Source: Streptomyces sp. WMMB303
GTDB lineage: Bacteria; Actinomycetota; Actinomycetes; Streptomycetales; Streptomycetaceae
Reading direction: 5' to 3'
Assembly: GCF_029351045.1 (NCBI RefSeq)
Contig: NZ_JARKIN010000001.1
Span: forward strand, 1,760,001 to 1,824,000
DNA: 64,000 bases
In this document: positions 51,595 to 61,217 of the stretch, piece by piece
How the letters are laid out: every line of letters begins with the position of its first letter
Numbering within the stretch: the stretch's first letter is position 1
Notes under the pieces: generated by a model
Told to the model about the DNA's origin: nothing
Databases searched by the model: none
Seen by the model: only the letters and a program-made list of their open reading frames with translations
Position numbers and translations under genes: made by a program

Positions 51595-51814
51595 GGTGCT
51601 CCCCCGCGGCGGGTGTGTCCGGGTGGTCGGCTTCGGGGCGGTAGTCCGCCGCGGGCGGTGTGTCGGCGAAGTCCAGTTCGCGCAGCACGGAGACGACGGT
51701 GTGGATGTGCTCGGCGGTGGCCGCCACCTGCGCGTGGCGGTCGCCGGGCAGCGGCAGTCCGGTGCGGGCGGCCCAGCGGGCCGCTTCGGGCGGGGTGACC
51801 CCATCGGTCGGCAT
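51581..51814 (-). CDS. AtzG-like (DUF4089/GatC-like) amidase partner
   Basis: A 77-residue acidic protein (VTPPEAARWAARTGLPLPGD, then VAATAEHIHTVVSVLRELDF) with the helical GatC/AtzG-type layout and position, its 3' end overlapping the amidase start by 14 bases. Such proteins wrap round and stabilise the amidase partner. GGAGGAGAG lies eight bases before ATG 51814. The call rests on operon context more than on a motif. Confidence 0.7.
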   Translation of the reverse strand: MPTDGVTPPEAARWAARTGLPLPGDRHAQVAATAEHIHTVVSVLRELDFADTPPAADYRPEADHPDTPAAGEHRAAV

Positions 51815-51921
51815 CGGTGCTCTCCTCCGGTCGGAGCGGTGCGGCGGGTACGGCGGCCTGGCCCGGGGCGGGGCCGACGACCGGGGTGCGGCATCACAAA
51901 GGCGAACCTTTTGCGTTAGCT

Positions 51922-51942
51922 GCACCGTAGGAGCTACGGTGC
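51922..51942. promoter_or_regulatory. 9-bp inverted repeat between amidase operon and MBL gene
   Basis: GCACCGTAG-GAG-CTACGGTGC ends four bases before the MBL start codon; TGCGTTA repeats flank it at 51912 and 51940. It is a candidate operator for the TetR protein of the divergent operon. Confidence 0.6.
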
Positions 51943-51946
51943 GTTA

Positions 51947-52873
51947 ATGCAAACAGTTAGCTTTAATTCCGACGAGGCCGCCCCCTTCTGGACCGTGGGC
52001 GAGCTCGCGGTCCACCGGGTGGACGAGGTCCCGCTGCCCGCCCCCACCGGCCGCTGGCTGCTGCCCGACGCCACCTCCGAGGTCGTCGCCCGGCACGACT
52101 GGCTGCGGCCCGATTTCGCCGACCGCGACGGCGCGCTGCGCCTGGCCAGCCACAGCTTCACCGTCTCGATCGGCGGGCTGCGGGTCCTCGTCGACACCGG
52201 TATCGGCAACGGGAAGCCGCGGGCGAACCCGGCCTGGCACGAGCTGCGCACCGACTACCCGCAGCGCCTCACGGCCGCCGGATTCCCGCCGGACTCCGTC
52301 GATCTGGTACTCCTGACCCATCTGCACACCGACCACGTCGGCTGGAACACCCGCGCCCAGGACGGCGGCTGGGTACCCACCTTCCCCAACGCCCGCTATG
52401 TCACCTCCCGCACCGAGCGGGAGTTCTGGGCCGGACACCCCATGGACGAGGCGCGGACGCAGATGTTCCGCGACTCGGTGCACCCCGTCGAGGAGGCGGG
52501 GCAGCTCGACCTGGTGGACCTCCCGGAAGCGGGGCTCGACCTCGTACCCGGCCTGCGGCTGCTCTCCACCCCCGGGCACACCCCCGGCCACTTCGCGGTC
52601 CGGCTCGACAGCGCCGGAGAGGCCGCGCTGATCACCGGCGACTGCGTCCACCACCCCGTGCAGGTGCCGGAGCCCGGGATCGGGAGCTGCGTGGACATCG
52701 ACCCCCGGCAGTCCGAGGCCACTCGGCGCACCCTGCTGGCCGCCCTCGCCGGCACCGACACCCTGGTCCTGGGCACCCACTTCCCGCCGCCCACCGCCGG
52801 CCGGGTCACCGGCAGGGCGGGCAGCCACCGGCTGACCCCCGTCCCTCCGGGCGCGGGCCCGGGGGGCGACTGA
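51947..52873 (+). CDS. metallo-beta-lactamase-fold hydrolase
   Basis: The THLHTDHVG motif (124-132) supplies the first zinc ligands, followed by STPGHTPGHF and ITGDCVHHPVQV, then GTHFPPP. At 308 residues it resembles the MBL-fold proteins of the lactonase/quorum-quenching group, which open lactones or hydrolyse esters; exact substrate unknown. It is divergent from the AtzG-like/amidase/TetR operon and shares its promoter region, so the two may act on one compound class. Start ATG 51947 lies four bases after an inverted repeat. Confidence 0.88.
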   Translation: MQTVSFNSDEAAPFWTVGELAVHRVDEVPLPAPTGRWLLPDATSEVVARHDWLRPDFADRDGALRLASHSFTVSIGGLRVLVDTGIGNGKPRANPAWHELRTDYPQRLTAAGFPPDSVDLVLLTHLHTDHVGWNTRAQDGGWVPTFPNARYVTSRTEREFWAGHPMDEARTQMFRDSVHPVEEAGQLDLVDLPEAGLDLVPGLRLLSTPGHTPGHFAVRLDSAGEAALITGDCVHHPVQVPEPGIGSCVDIDPRQSEATRRTLLAALAGTDTLVLGTHFPPPTAGRVTGRAGSHRLTPVPPGAGPGGD

Positions 52874-52980
52874 CGGGGGCAGGGGCCGGGAGGCGGGCCG
52901 CCACGGCCACGCGCCGATCCCGGGACGCGCGGCCCGAGGAGCGGCCCGGGGCGTCTCCGTGAGCCCGGCGCGCGCCTCCG

Positions 52981-53343
52981 TCAGCCCGCCGCCCGCACCG
53001 TCGTGCTGCGCAGCGCGGCCCGCAGCCGGTCGCGCACCTCGACCTGAGCTGCGATCCGGGCCTCCAGGACGGCGAGCCGCTGCTCCGCGATCCGCAGCCC
53101 CTCCGGCGAGGGCGGAGCCGCGGCCATGTCGCCGTCCAGGCAGGCGGCGAAGCAGCCGACGTCCTCCAACGTCAGCCCGGCCCGCAGCAGGTGGCGGATG
53201 TTGCGGACGCGGACCTCGGCCGACGCGTCGTAGCAGCGGTATCCGTTGGGGGCGCGGCGGGAGGTGAGCAGCCCGGCCTGCTCGTAGTGGCGCAGCGCCC
53301 GCGCCGTCGTCCCGGTCCGCCGGGCCAGTTCGCCGATCCGCAT
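52981..53343 (-). CDS. MerR-family regulator
   Basis: The N-terminus MRIGELARRTGTTARALRHY followed by GLLTSRRAPNGYRCYD is the MerR winged helix; the second part is a coiled-coil-like dimerisation region. No Cys cluster for metals is seen apart from a single CFAAC. GGAGG lies ten bases before ATG 53343. It lies 95 bases downstream of an SDR gene on the same strand and probably regulates it, a pairing common in streptomycetes. Confidence 0.87.
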   Translation of the reverse strand: MRIGELARRTGTTARALRHYEQAGLLTSRRAPNGYRCYDASAEVRVRNIRHLLRAGLTLEDVGCFAACLDGDMAAAPPSPEGLRIAEQRLAVLEARIAAQVEVRDRLRAALRSTTVRAAG

Positions 53344-53438
53344 GGCACCGCCACCTCCCGGAGGGAGTAATACCACAGCGGGTGACAGCACGGCGCCGGC
53401 AGTCGGCGTGCGTTCCCCGGTTGCCTCGCGCAGCCCCC

Positions 53439-54221
53439 TCACGCCAGCACCGCGCCGCCGTCCACCGGCAGCACGGCGCCGGTGACGAACGAGGCCTCGG
53501 GCGCGGCCAGCCCGACCACCGCCCAGGCCACTTCCTCGGGCCTGCCGACGCGGCCCAGCGGGGTGCGGGCGATCTGCCAGGCGCGGATCCGGCGGCGCTG
53601 CTCGGGGTCGAGCCCCCGGTGCTCGCCGATGGGGGTGTCGACCGCGCCCGGTGCGACGGCGACCACCCGGACACCGCGCGGCGCCAGTTCCACGGCCCAG
53701 CTCCGGGTGAGCAGTTCGAGTGCGGTCTTGGAGGCGGCGTAGAGCGGGTTGCCCGGCCAGGCGCGCTGGCCGACGGAGGTGCTGATGTTGACGACAACGC
53801 CCTGTCCGGAAGCGGCCTCCAGCGCGGGGAGCGCTGCCTGGGTCAGCAGGACGGGCGCGGTGAGGTTGGTGGCGAACTGGGCCTCGACGCCCGCACGGGT
53901 GTGGCTGCCCAGGCTCTCGCCGCCGACGATGCCCGCGTTGTTGACGAGGACGTCGAGCCGCCCGGTCAGCTCCAGCGAGGCAACCACGATCCGGTCGGGG
54001 GCGTCCTCCTCGGTGAGGTCGGCCGGGTACGGGGTGATGGCACCGGCGCCGGGCTCCGCGGCGGTCTCGCGGAGCGGCTCCGGGCGGCGCCCGACGGCCA
54101 GTACGTGTGCGCCGCGCGCGGCGAAGGCCCGTGCGGTGGCCCGGCCGATACCGGTGCCGGCGCCGGTGACGACGACGGTGCGGGGCCGCTGGGAGGTACT
54201 CGTCTCGGTCATCTCGTCCAT
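53439..54221 (-). CDS. short-chain dehydrogenase/reductase
   Basis: The classical SDR elements are present: TGAGTGIGRATARAF near residue 20, NNAG, the catalytic Ser in NISTSVG, and YAASK with Tyr and Lys, then the PG motif (VAPGAVDTP). 260 residues. It would act on a small carbonyl or alcohol with NAD(P). GAGG lies seven bases before ATG 54221. TTGACCTTGAC upstream on the same strand (around 54250-54260) may be the -35 of a MerR-type promoter. Confidence 0.88.
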   Translation of the reverse strand: MDEMTETSTSQRPRTVVVTGAGTGIGRATARAFAARGAHVLAVGRRPEPLRETAAEPGAGAITPYPADLTEEDAPDRIVVASLELTGRLDVLVNNAGIVGGESLGSHTRAGVEAQFATNLTAPVLLTQAALPALEAASGQGVVVNISTSVGQRAWPGNPLYAASKTALELLTRSWAVELAPRGVRVVAVAPGAVDTPIGEHRGLDPEQRRRIRAWQIARTPLGRVGRPEEVAWAVVGLAAPEASFVTGAVLPVDGGAVLA

Positions 54222-54548
54222 GCCCGCATCCTCGGACCCTGCCGTCTGCGTCAAGGTCAAGTCCGGTCCGCGATCGGGCGGTCCGGCCGTGGCCTCCGGC
54301 GCGGCGTCGGATCCGTGCGGCGTGGCGCGGCGAGCAGCGTTACCGGGAGGGGATACTCCCCGGCGAATCACCCGCAAAATACGCGCACCGTCCGACAACC
54401 CCCTCCACACTCTCCGCACTTCTCATGGTGAAGTGAACACGCGGGCACACAGAGTGCTCATATGACTTAAGGTCTGGAGGTCGGCGCATCCCCGTATGTC
54501 CGGGGAGGTTTCGGTGCGCCGTGGGGGTTCCGCGTACCTGGGGGGTTC
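54222..54548. other. intergenic region between SDR and the polysaccharide locus
   Basis: No gene is supported here. The left part carries the SDR promoter (TTGACCTTGAC on the minus strand), the right part the promoter and leader of the sugar-phosphate transferase gene with a small hairpin (CCCCG/CGGGG, about 54491-54506). Confidence 0.5.
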
Positions 54549-56084
54549 ATGCGGCGCGACTCTGCGTTCGTGTCCGAGGTGGGGAGACCGGCCGAGCCGG
54601 GAGCCGGAAGAACCGGACGAAGCAGCAGGGACACGACCCCGGGGCGGCACGCCTTCCGCGGCAACCGGGACGGCAGCCAGGACAAGGCCGGCTGGTACGG
54701 GCCGGTGGCACTGGCGGTCGACACCGCGGGGGTCGCGCTTCCGGTGGCGCTCTGCTTCCACCGGGCCGGGCTGCCCCACACCGGGGTGGCCACCGCGACG
54801 GTCACCCTGATGTGGCTGACCGTACTGGCCGCCCACCGGCGGTACGGGCGCCGCTGGCTCGGCGAGAGCCGCGGAGTGCTGACCGCCCTGCACGACTGGC
54901 TGACCCTGCTGGGGCTGCTCGCCGTCGTCCGGGTGCTGACGGGAGAGGGCTCGCCGCCCGCCGTCGCCCTGCTGGCCCTCGCCCCCGCACCGCTGCTCAC
55001 CACGGTCTGCCGCGCGCTGACCCACCGCCATCTCACCGGCCAGCGCCGGGAGGCCCACGTCGTGCAGCGCGCGCTGGTCGTCGGCGAGGGCAGCGCCGTG
55101 GACCGCGTGGTCGAACAGCTCGCCAGCCGCACCGACCATCCGTACGTCGTCATCGGAGCCGTCCCGGTGGGCCCGAGTGCCAACCGGAGCGGGGTACCGG
55201 AAACCGGGCGGCTGGAGGCGGTCGCGGCAGGCCCGGACGGCGGCGGCCCGGACGGCACCGCCGTGGTCTCCGCCGCCCGGCAGTACGCCGCCGACACCGT
55301 GCTGGTCGCTCCCGGCTCGCTGCTGTCCGGCCAGCGGCTGCGCACCCTCACCTGGGCGGTGCAGGACGCGGGACTGCCGTTGGTGATCTCCTCCGGGCTG
55401 GCCGATGTGGCCCTGCGCCGAGTGCGCCCGTCCACCGCGGCCGGACTGCACCTGCTGCACGTCGACCCGCCGCTGCGGCGCGGCCCGCAGCTCGCCCTCA
55501 AGTCGGCGCTCGACCGGACGGGAGCCGTCCTGGGGCTGCTGCTCCTCGCGCCGCTGCTGGCGCTGATCGCGCTGGTGGTACGGCTCGACTCACCGGGTCC
55601 CGCGCTCTACCGGCAGACCCGCGCGGGCCACCGCGGCGCACCCTTCACCATGTGGAAGTTCCGCTCCATGGTCGTGGACGCGGAGCGGCTGCGGCCGCAG
55701 CTCGCCGCCGCCAACGAGGTGGACGGGCCGCTGTTCAAGGTGCGCGCCGACCCCCGGATCACCCGGGTGGGACGCGTACTGCGCCGCACCTCCCTGGACG
55801 AGCTGCCGCAGTTGGTGAACGTGGCGCGCGGCGAGATGTCGCTGGTGGGCCCGCGCCCCCCGCTGCCGGACGAGGTGGCGGCCTACGGTTCGACGGCGCT
55901 GCGGCGGCTGCTGGTCAAGCCGGGGCTGACGGGGCCGTGGCAGGTGAGCGGACGCTCGGACCTGTCCTGGGACGAGAGCCTCGCGCTGGATCTGCGCTAC
56001 GCGGACAACTGGTCGCTGACCACGGACCTGGACCTGCTGGCCCGCACGGTACGCGCCGTGGTCGACGGGCGGGGTGCGTACTGA
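54549..56084 (+). CDS. exopolysaccharide-initiating polyprenyl-phosphate sugar-phosphotransferase
   Basis: The 511-residue membrane enzyme has a basic start, about four N-terminal membrane segments, a cytoplasmic CoA-binding-like region, one further membrane helix ([20 protein letters not shown]) and a bacterial sugar transferase domain ([52 protein letters not shown]). It moves a sugar phosphate from a nucleotide sugar to the undecaprenyl carrier, starting the polymer. GGGGGG precedes the ATG. It is the first gene of the polysaccharide locus. Confidence 0.92.
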   Translation: MRRDSAFVSEVGRPAEPGAGRTGRSSRDTTPGRHAFRGNRDGSQDKAGWYGPVALAVDTAGVALPVALCFHRAGLPHTGVATATVTLMWLTVLAAHRRYGRRWLGESRGVLTALHDWLTLLGLLAVVRVLTGEGSPPAVALLALAPAPLLTTVCRALTHRHLTGQRREAHVVQRALVVGEGSAVDRVVEQLASRTDHPYVVIGAVPVGPSANRSGVPETGRLEAVAAGPDGGGPDGTAVVSAARQYAADTVLVAPGSLLSGQRLRTLTWAVQDAGLPLVISSGLADVALRRVRPSTAAGLHLLHVDPPLRRGPQLALKSALDRTGAVLGLLLLAPLLALIALVVRLDSPGPALYRQTRAGHRGAPFTMWKFRSMVVDAERLRPQLAAANEVDGPLFKVRADPRITRVGRVLRRTSLDELPQLVNVARGEMSLVGPRPPLPDEVAAYGSTALRRLLVKPGLTGPWQVSGRSDLSWDESLALDLRYADNWSLTTDLDLLARTVRAVVDGRGAY

Positions 56085-56229
56085 CATGCGGCCGGAGGCA
56101 GCACAGCAGGGAGGAGCGGCGGCGCGGCCGTGCGCGTGTGCGCCGGGGCGTCGGCGACCGGCGACCGCGGCGCGCGCCGGGGCGCACCGGCCGGAGTCCG
56201 CGCTTCCGGTGGGGCAGGGAGGAGAGGCG

Positions 56230-57219
56230 TCAGGAAGCGGCGGTGCGCAGCCACCACTCGTAGGTGGAGCGGATGCCCTCCCGCAGCGGGATCGAGGGGC
56301 GGAAGCCGAGCGCGAACAGCCGGGAGACGTCCAGCAGTTTGCGCGGCGTACCGTCCGGGCGGGCGGTGTCCCATTCGACGGCGCCCCCGTATCCGACCAC
56401 GTCGCGCACCGTCTCGGCGAGCGCGGCGACGGTCAGATCCGTGCCGCAGCCGACATTGACCGGCATCGCGTCGTCGTACTCCCGCAGCAGCAGCACGCAG
56501 GCCCGCGCCAGGTCGTCGACGTGCAGGAACTCCCGGCGCGGCGTTCCGCTCCCCCACAGCACCACCCGCTCCGCACCGTCCCGCGCGGCGTCGTGGAAGC
56601 GGCGGACGAGGGCGGGCAGCACGTGCGAGGTCTCCAGGTCGAAGTTGTCGCCGGGGCCGTAGAGGTTGGTGGGCATCGCCGAGATGTAGCCGGCCCCGTA
56701 CTGGCTGCGGTAGGCGCGTATCTGGCTGATTCCCGCGATCTTCGCCAGCGCGTACGGCTCGTTCGTCGGCTCCAGGGCGCCGGTGAGCAGGGCCTCTTCG
56801 GTGATCGGCTGCGCCGCGTGCTTGGGGTAGATGCAGGACGAGCCCAGGAAGAGCAGCCGGGGTACGCCCGCGGCGTGCGCCCCCGCTATGACGCTGAGCT
56901 GGATGCGCAGATTGTCCTCCAGGAAGGGCACGGGCCGGGTGGCGTTCGCCATGATGCCGCCGACCTTGGCCGCCGCCAGCACCACCGCGTCCGGGCGCAG
57001 TGCGCGCAGTCGGCGCCGGGTGTGCTCCGCGTCCCGCAGATCGAGCGCCGCACGGTCGAGGGTGAGCGCCTCGTACCCCTCGGCTGCGAGCCGGCGGACC
57101 ACGGCAGAGCCCACCAGCCCGCGGTGTCCGGCGACGAACACCCGGGCACCGGGCGGCAGCAGGGTGTCCGCCGGGGCCGGGGGCCGGGCGGGCATGGCGG
57201 GGTGCGGCGTCGACTCCAT
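56230..57219 (-). CDS. fcl: GDP-L-fucose synthase
   Basis: The enzyme epimerises and reduces GDP-4-keto-6-deoxy-mannose to GDP-L-fucose with NADPH. The Rossmann motif [29 protein letters not shown] with catalytic Ser, YALAK with Tyr and Lys, and [12 protein letters not shown] mark the WcaG/Fcl family, 329 residues. It is divergent from gmd, whose product it uses; the two starts lie 162 bases apart with a 10-bp repeat block between them. Confidence 0.94.
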   Translation of the reverse strand: MESTPHPAMPARPPAPADTLLPPGARVFVAGHRGLVGSAVVRRLAAEGYEALTLDRAALDLRDAEHTRRRLRALRPDAVVLAAAKVGGIMANATRPVPFLEDNLRIQLSVIAGAHAAGVPRLLFLGSSCIYPKHAAQPITEEALLTGALEPTNEPYALAKIAGISQIRAYRSQYGAGYISAMPTNLYGPGDNFDLETSHVLPALVRRFHDAARDGAERVVLWGSGTPRREFLHVDDLARACVLLLREYDDAMPVNVGCGTDLTVAALAETVRDVVGYGGAVEWDTARPDGTPRKLLDVSRLFALGFRPSIPLREGIRSTYEWWLRTAAS

Positions 57220-57330
57220 GCCGCCGGATTCTGCCAGTCGGCACCCCCATTACGGGAGACAGCCGTCAAAAACCCTGAAACCACCCGGCAGGTTCCGGCG
57301 GAAGCGGCCGCTCCCGCCGCCTCGTCACCA

Positions 57331-57370
57331 CCACTCACCACCACTCACGACCACTCACCACCACTTTCAC
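57331..57370 (+). repeat. 10-bp tandem repeat in the fcl-gmd promoter region
   Basis: Four units: CCACTCACCA, CCACTCACGA, CCACTCACCA and the degenerate CCACTTTCAC, ending 11 bases before the gmd start. The helical period and purine/pyrimidine bias stand out. Confidence 0.8.
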
Positions 57371-57381
57371 CAGGACGGCAG

Positions 57382-58398
57382 ATGGCGAAGAGCGCACTGA
57401 TCACCGGCATCACCGGGCAGGACGGGTCGTACCTGACCGAGCTCCTGATCGGAAAGGGCTACACGGTGCACGGCCTGCTGCGCCGCTCCTCGTCCTTCAA
57501 CACCGGACGCATCGACCACCTGTACGAGGATCCGCATGACGAAGGCCGCTCGCTGGTGCTGCACCACGCGGACCTCGCCGACGGCGTCGCCCTGGTCAAC
57601 CTGCTGCGCGACCTGCGGCCCGACGAGGTCTACAACCTGGGCGCGCAGTCCCATGTGCGGGTCTCCTTCGACTCCCCGCTCTACACCGGCGACGTCACCG
57701 GTATGGGAACCGTGCGGTTACTCGAGGCGATCCGGGCCAGCGGGATCGACACCCGGATCTACCAGGCGTCGTCCTCGGAGATGTTCGGCACGGCGCCGCC
57801 CCCGCAGCACGAGGCGACCCCGTTCCACCCGCGCAGCCCCTACGGCTGCGCGAAGGTCTTCAGCTACTGGTCGACGGTCAACTACCGCGAGGCGTACGAC
57901 CTGTTCGCGGTGAACGGGATCCTGTTCAACCACGAGTCGCCGCGCCGCGGCGAGACCTTCGTGACGCGCAAGATCACCCGGGCCGTCGCCCGGATCCGGG
58001 CCGGGCTCCAGCGCCACCTGTACCTGGGGAACCTGGACGCGGTGCGGGACTGGGGCTACGCGCCGGAGTACGTCGAGGCGATGTGGCGGATGCTGCAGGC
58101 CGACGAGCCCGGCGACTACGTCGTCGCCACCGGAGTCGCCGCCACCGTACGGGAGTTCCTGCACGAGGCGTTCCGGGCGGGCGGTCTGGACTGGCGGGAG
58201 CATGTGCGGTTCGATCCGAAGTACCGGCGGCCGGCCGAGGTCGACGCGCTTATCGGCGACGCGGCGAAAGCGGAGGCCGAGCTGGGCTGGAAACCGCGGG
58301 TGACGTGGGGGGAGCTGGCGCGGATCATGGTCGAGGCCGACATCTCCGCGCTCGCGGCGGAACTCTCGGGCGAGGCGGTGCGCGTCGACCGCGGCTGA
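57382..58398 (+). CDS. gmd: GDP-mannose 4,6-dehydratase
   Basis: The first enzyme of GDP-fucose synthesis. The 338 residues begin [19 protein letters not shown] with the NADP-binding motif, and contain [46 protein letters not shown] with Tyr and Lys of the active site, and [21 protein letters not shown] lies seven bases before ATG 57382. Codon 113 is TTA (57718-57720), making its translation bldA-dependent. Confidence 0.96.
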   Translation: MAKSALITGITGQDGSYLTELLIGKGYTVHGLLRRSSSFNTGRIDHLYEDPHDEGRSLVLHHADLADGVALVNLLRDLRPDEVYNLGAQSHVRVSFDSPLYTGDVTGMGTVRLLEAIRASGIDTRIYQASSSEMFGTAPPPQHEATPFHPRSPYGCAKVFSYWSTVNYREAYDLFAVNGILFNHESPRRGETFVTRKITRAVARIRAGLQRHLYLGNLDAVRDWGYAPEYVEAMWRMLQADEPGDYVVATGVAATVREFLHEAFRAGGLDWREHVRFDPKYRRPAEVDALIGDAAKAEAELGWKPRVTWGELARIMVEADISALAAELSGEAVRVDRG

Positions 58399-58534
58399 CG
58401 CCCGCACCCGAGGGGACACCCTGCCCGCCGCGCACCGAGGCGGGCGCAGAGCGCACCGGAGCGCAGCAGTACCGAAGCCCGCGGGAGAGGCGGCGGCGCT
58501 GCACGAGGCACCAGCGAACAGTGGGGAACAGCAG

Positions 58535-60622
58535 ATGAAACGACGTACGGCCCCGCGCACGGTCACGGCGGCGGCAGCGGTACTGGCTCTGGCGGCCGCC
58601 GCGCTGATCGGCCCCGCCCTCACCGAGCGCGGCACACCGCAGGCGCACGCGCTCACCCCGCCGGTCGCGATGACGGCCGACGACTTACCGACCTGGCAGA
58701 CGAACGGCGTCGTGTGGGCCATGGCCCAGTCCGACGGCGTCGTCTTCGCGGGCGGCACCTTCTCCGCCGTCCGGCCGCCGGGCGCGGAAGCCGGCACCGA
58801 CGAGCGGCAGGCCGTCAACTTCGCGGCGTTCGACGCCGCGACCGGCGCCCCCACCGACTGCCGGCTCGACTTCACCGTGGGCAGCGGCTCCGCGACGGTC
58901 CGGGCGCTGGCCGTCTCACCGGACGGCGAGACCCTCTACGCGGGCGGCAACTTCGCCGCCGTCAACGGCACCCACGTCAGCCGCGTCGCCGCGATCGACA
59001 TCCCCAGCTGCACGGTGAAGCCCGAGTTCAACGTGTCGGTCTCCTCGACGGTGCACGCACTGGCCGCCACCGACGACACCGTCTACCTGGGCGGCGCCTT
59101 CACCTCGGTGGACGGGCAGAGCCGCAGCAAGTTCGCGGCGCTGAGCACGGACGGCGAACTGCGGCCCTGGAAAGCCGACGCGGACGCGACGGGACGCGCC
59201 GTCGAGGTCACCCCGGACGGGCGCAGCGTCGTACTCGGCGGCGATTTCGCCCGCGTGCGGAACACCGACTCGCACGCGCTGGCCGTCGTGGACGCCGACT
59301 CCGGCGCGCTCAAGCACGGTTACGGGCGCTCCTTCGTGCCGCGCAACTCGGTGGTCAAGGGCCTGTACGCGGACGAGACCGGGATCTACACCGCCAACGA
59401 GGGCACCGGCGGCGGCGTGTTCGACGGGCGGATCGCGCTGAACCTGGACGACTTCTCGCAGCGCTGGCGGGACACCTGCCTGGGCGCCACCCAGGACGTG
59501 ACCGTCTACAAGAAGGTGCTCTACAGCAGTTCGCACGCGCACGACTGCTCCAGCATGGGCGAGTTCGGTGAACTCCACGAGCGGCAGCACCTGCTCGCCG
59601 AGTCGGTGGACGACCCCACCCCGCTGCTGTCCTGGTTCCCGGACACCGACGACGGCCCGCTGAACGTGGAGCAGGTGGGGCCGCGCGCCATGGTGGTCTC
59701 CTCCCGCGGCGGCACGGACTACATGTGGGTGGGCGGCGCGTTCTCGCGCATCGCCAGCAACGGCAACACACCGCAGCAGGGCCTGGTCCGGTTCGCCAAC
59801 GGGCCCGACACCGGCGCCCCGACCGTCCCCGAGGACGTGAACGCGGCCAACGTCCTCGGCGGTGTGCGGGTGTCCTGGCCGGCCAGTACCGACCTGGACG
59901 ACCGCACCCTCACCTACCGCGTCTACCGCAACGGCGGCTCCGAGCCGGTGGGCACCGTCCGGGGCAACTCCTCGTTCTGGGACCGGCCCACCGTCAGCTT
60001 CACCGACACCACCGCCGACTCCGGCACGGACTACACCTACCGGGTCACCGCGAGCGACGACGGGGACGCCAACACCAGCTCCCGCTCCGTCGGCGCGAAG
60101 GTGCGGACCCCGGGCACGCCCTCGGAGACGACCGTGGAGCAGGAGGCGAGCGCCGACGCCTATGTGAACGGCTCCTCGGTCAACTCCGCCTACGGCACCC
60201 ACATGCAGCTCGCCGTGCGCGGCTCCGCCCCCTACGAGAGCTACGCACGCTTCGCCGTGCCGTCCGCGCCCGACGGGATGGAGCTGGCCGAGGCCCGGCT
60301 GACCGTCACCACCAGCGGCGACAGCTACGCGGCCAGCGGTGACACCGTCCGGGTCCGCCCCGTCACCGGCAGCTGGACCGAGGCCGGGGTGACCTGGGCC
60401 GAGCGGCCCGCGGTCGGCTCGACGGAGCTGGGCTCGCTGGACGGCGCGCCGGAGCGGAGCACGGCCTACGACATTCCGCTCAGCACCGAAGCGGTCGGCG
60501 ACGCGGAGGGCGAGAACCTCGATCTGGCGCTCACCAGTACGGGCAGCGACAGTATGTGGCTGGCGGCCCGCGAGTCCGGGGGCACCGGCCCCAAGCTCAC
60601 GCTGACCTTCAGGAAGCCGTGA
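58535..60622 (+). CDS. large secreted beta-propeller/FN3/DNRLRE protein
   Basis: After a signal peptide (KRRTAPRTV, core to GPALTERG) come repeated blades of the delta-60 type (YAGGNFAAVNGTHVSRVAA, YLGGAFTSVDG, VLGGDFARVRN, WVGGAFSRIAS), a fibronectin type III domain (about 427-525) and a C-terminal DNRLRE/CBM96-like domain (about 536-695, ADAYVNGSSVNSAYGTH). It is exported and probably binds or displays polysaccharide. Codon 51 is TTA (58685-58687). GGGGA lies eight bases before the ATG. The following lipoprotein gene starts in its stop codon. Confidence 0.85.
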   Translation: MKRRTAPRTVTAAAAVLALAAAALIGPALTERGTPQAHALTPPVAMTADDLPTWQTNGVVWAMAQSDGVVFAGGTFSAVRPPGAEAGTDERQAVNFAAFDAATGAPTDCRLDFTVGSGSATVRALAVSPDGETLYAGGNFAAVNGTHVSRVAAIDIPSCTVKPEFNVSVSSTVHALAATDDTVYLGGAFTSVDGQSRSKFAALSTDGELRPWKADADATGRAVEVTPDGRSVVLGGDFARVRNTDSHALAVVDADSGALKHGYGRSFVPRNSVVKGLYADETGIYTANEGTGGGVFDGRIALNLDDFSQRWRDTCLGATQDVTVYKKVLYSSSHAHDCSSMGEFGELHERQHLLAESVDDPTPLLSWFPDTDDGPLNVEQVGPRAMVVSSRGGTDYMWVGGAFSRIASNGNTPQQGLVRFANGPDTGAPTVPEDVNAANVLGGVRVSWPASTDLDDRTLTYRVYRNGGSEPVGTVRGNSSFWDRPTVSFTDTTADSGTDYTYRVTASDDGDANTSSRSVGAKVRTPGTPSETTVEQEASADAYVNGSSVNSAYGTHMQLAVRGSAPYESYARFAVPSAPDGMELAEARLTVTTSGDSYAASGDTVRVRPVTGSWTEAGVTWAERPAVGSTELGSLDGAPERSTAYDIPLSTEAVGDAEGENLDLALTSTGSDSMWLAARESGGTGPKLTLTFRKP

Positions 60623-61149
60623 GCGCCCGCGGGGCGGCGCCGGCGGCGGCAGTTCTGGTGGCGGCCGTCCTGGCGCTGACGGCCGGCTGCGGAGCGGGCG
60701 GGGACGACGGCGGGGAGGCCGCGAAGCGCCCCCGGGCCGAGAAGAGCGCGGGGCACGGTGAGAGTCCCGCCGCGGCGCCGGAGAACGAGCCGCCGCCCGG
60801 GGGCGGGCGGGAGCAGCGGCCAAAGGACGCCGAGGACCCGCAGGAACCGGAGAACCCGGACGGCGAGGACGTCCCGAAGGTTCCGCGCGCCTCGCTCTCC
60901 CCGGCCACCGGCTCGTTCACCGAGAAGGAGAAGGAGTATCTGGTCGGCCGGGTGCCGCAGGGGCTGGAGCCCGCCGCGGTGCTGGAGGCCGGGCGCACCG
61001 CCTGCGCCCGGCTGCGCAGCACGGCCGAGGCCAGCAGGAAGGACGCCATCAGCGCGCTGAAGGCGGGCGAGATCGACAACGCCGAGCCCGCGGTGAAGCA
61101 CCTGTGCCCGCGGTTCGAGCCGCTGCTCGAAGCGGCGGGCCGGAAGTGA
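60619..61149 (+). CDS. lipoprotein of the polysaccharide locus
   Basis: A leader with lipobox LTAGCGAG is followed by a long Pro/Glu/Asp-rich linker and a helical domain with two Cys (RTACARLRS, KHLCPRFEP). No family recognised; possibly a cell-surface partner of the propeller protein. Its GTG overlaps the stop of that gene, and its own stop overlaps a possible GTG start of the glycosyltransferase, so the three genes form one coupled operon. Confidence 0.8.
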   Translation: MSARGAAPAAAVLVAAVLALTAGCGAGGDDGGEAAKRPRAEKSAGHGESPAAAPENEPPPGGGREQRPKDAEDPQEPENPDGEDVPKVPRASLSPATGSFTEKEKEYLVGRVPQGLEPAAVLEAGRTACARLRSTAEASRKDAISALKAGEIDNAEPAVKHLCPRFEPLLEAAGRK

Positions 61150-61217
61150 CCCGCCGCGAGCCGCCCCCGGAAGCCACCCGAGAAGTGCCGCCCCAGGAAG
61201 CTACGGAGAGAGCCCCC

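Noticed and set aside
57331..57370. CRISPR array or PhoP box
   Set aside because: Units are only 10 bp with no spacers, and they do not match the 11-base GTTCACC-type PhoP repeat.
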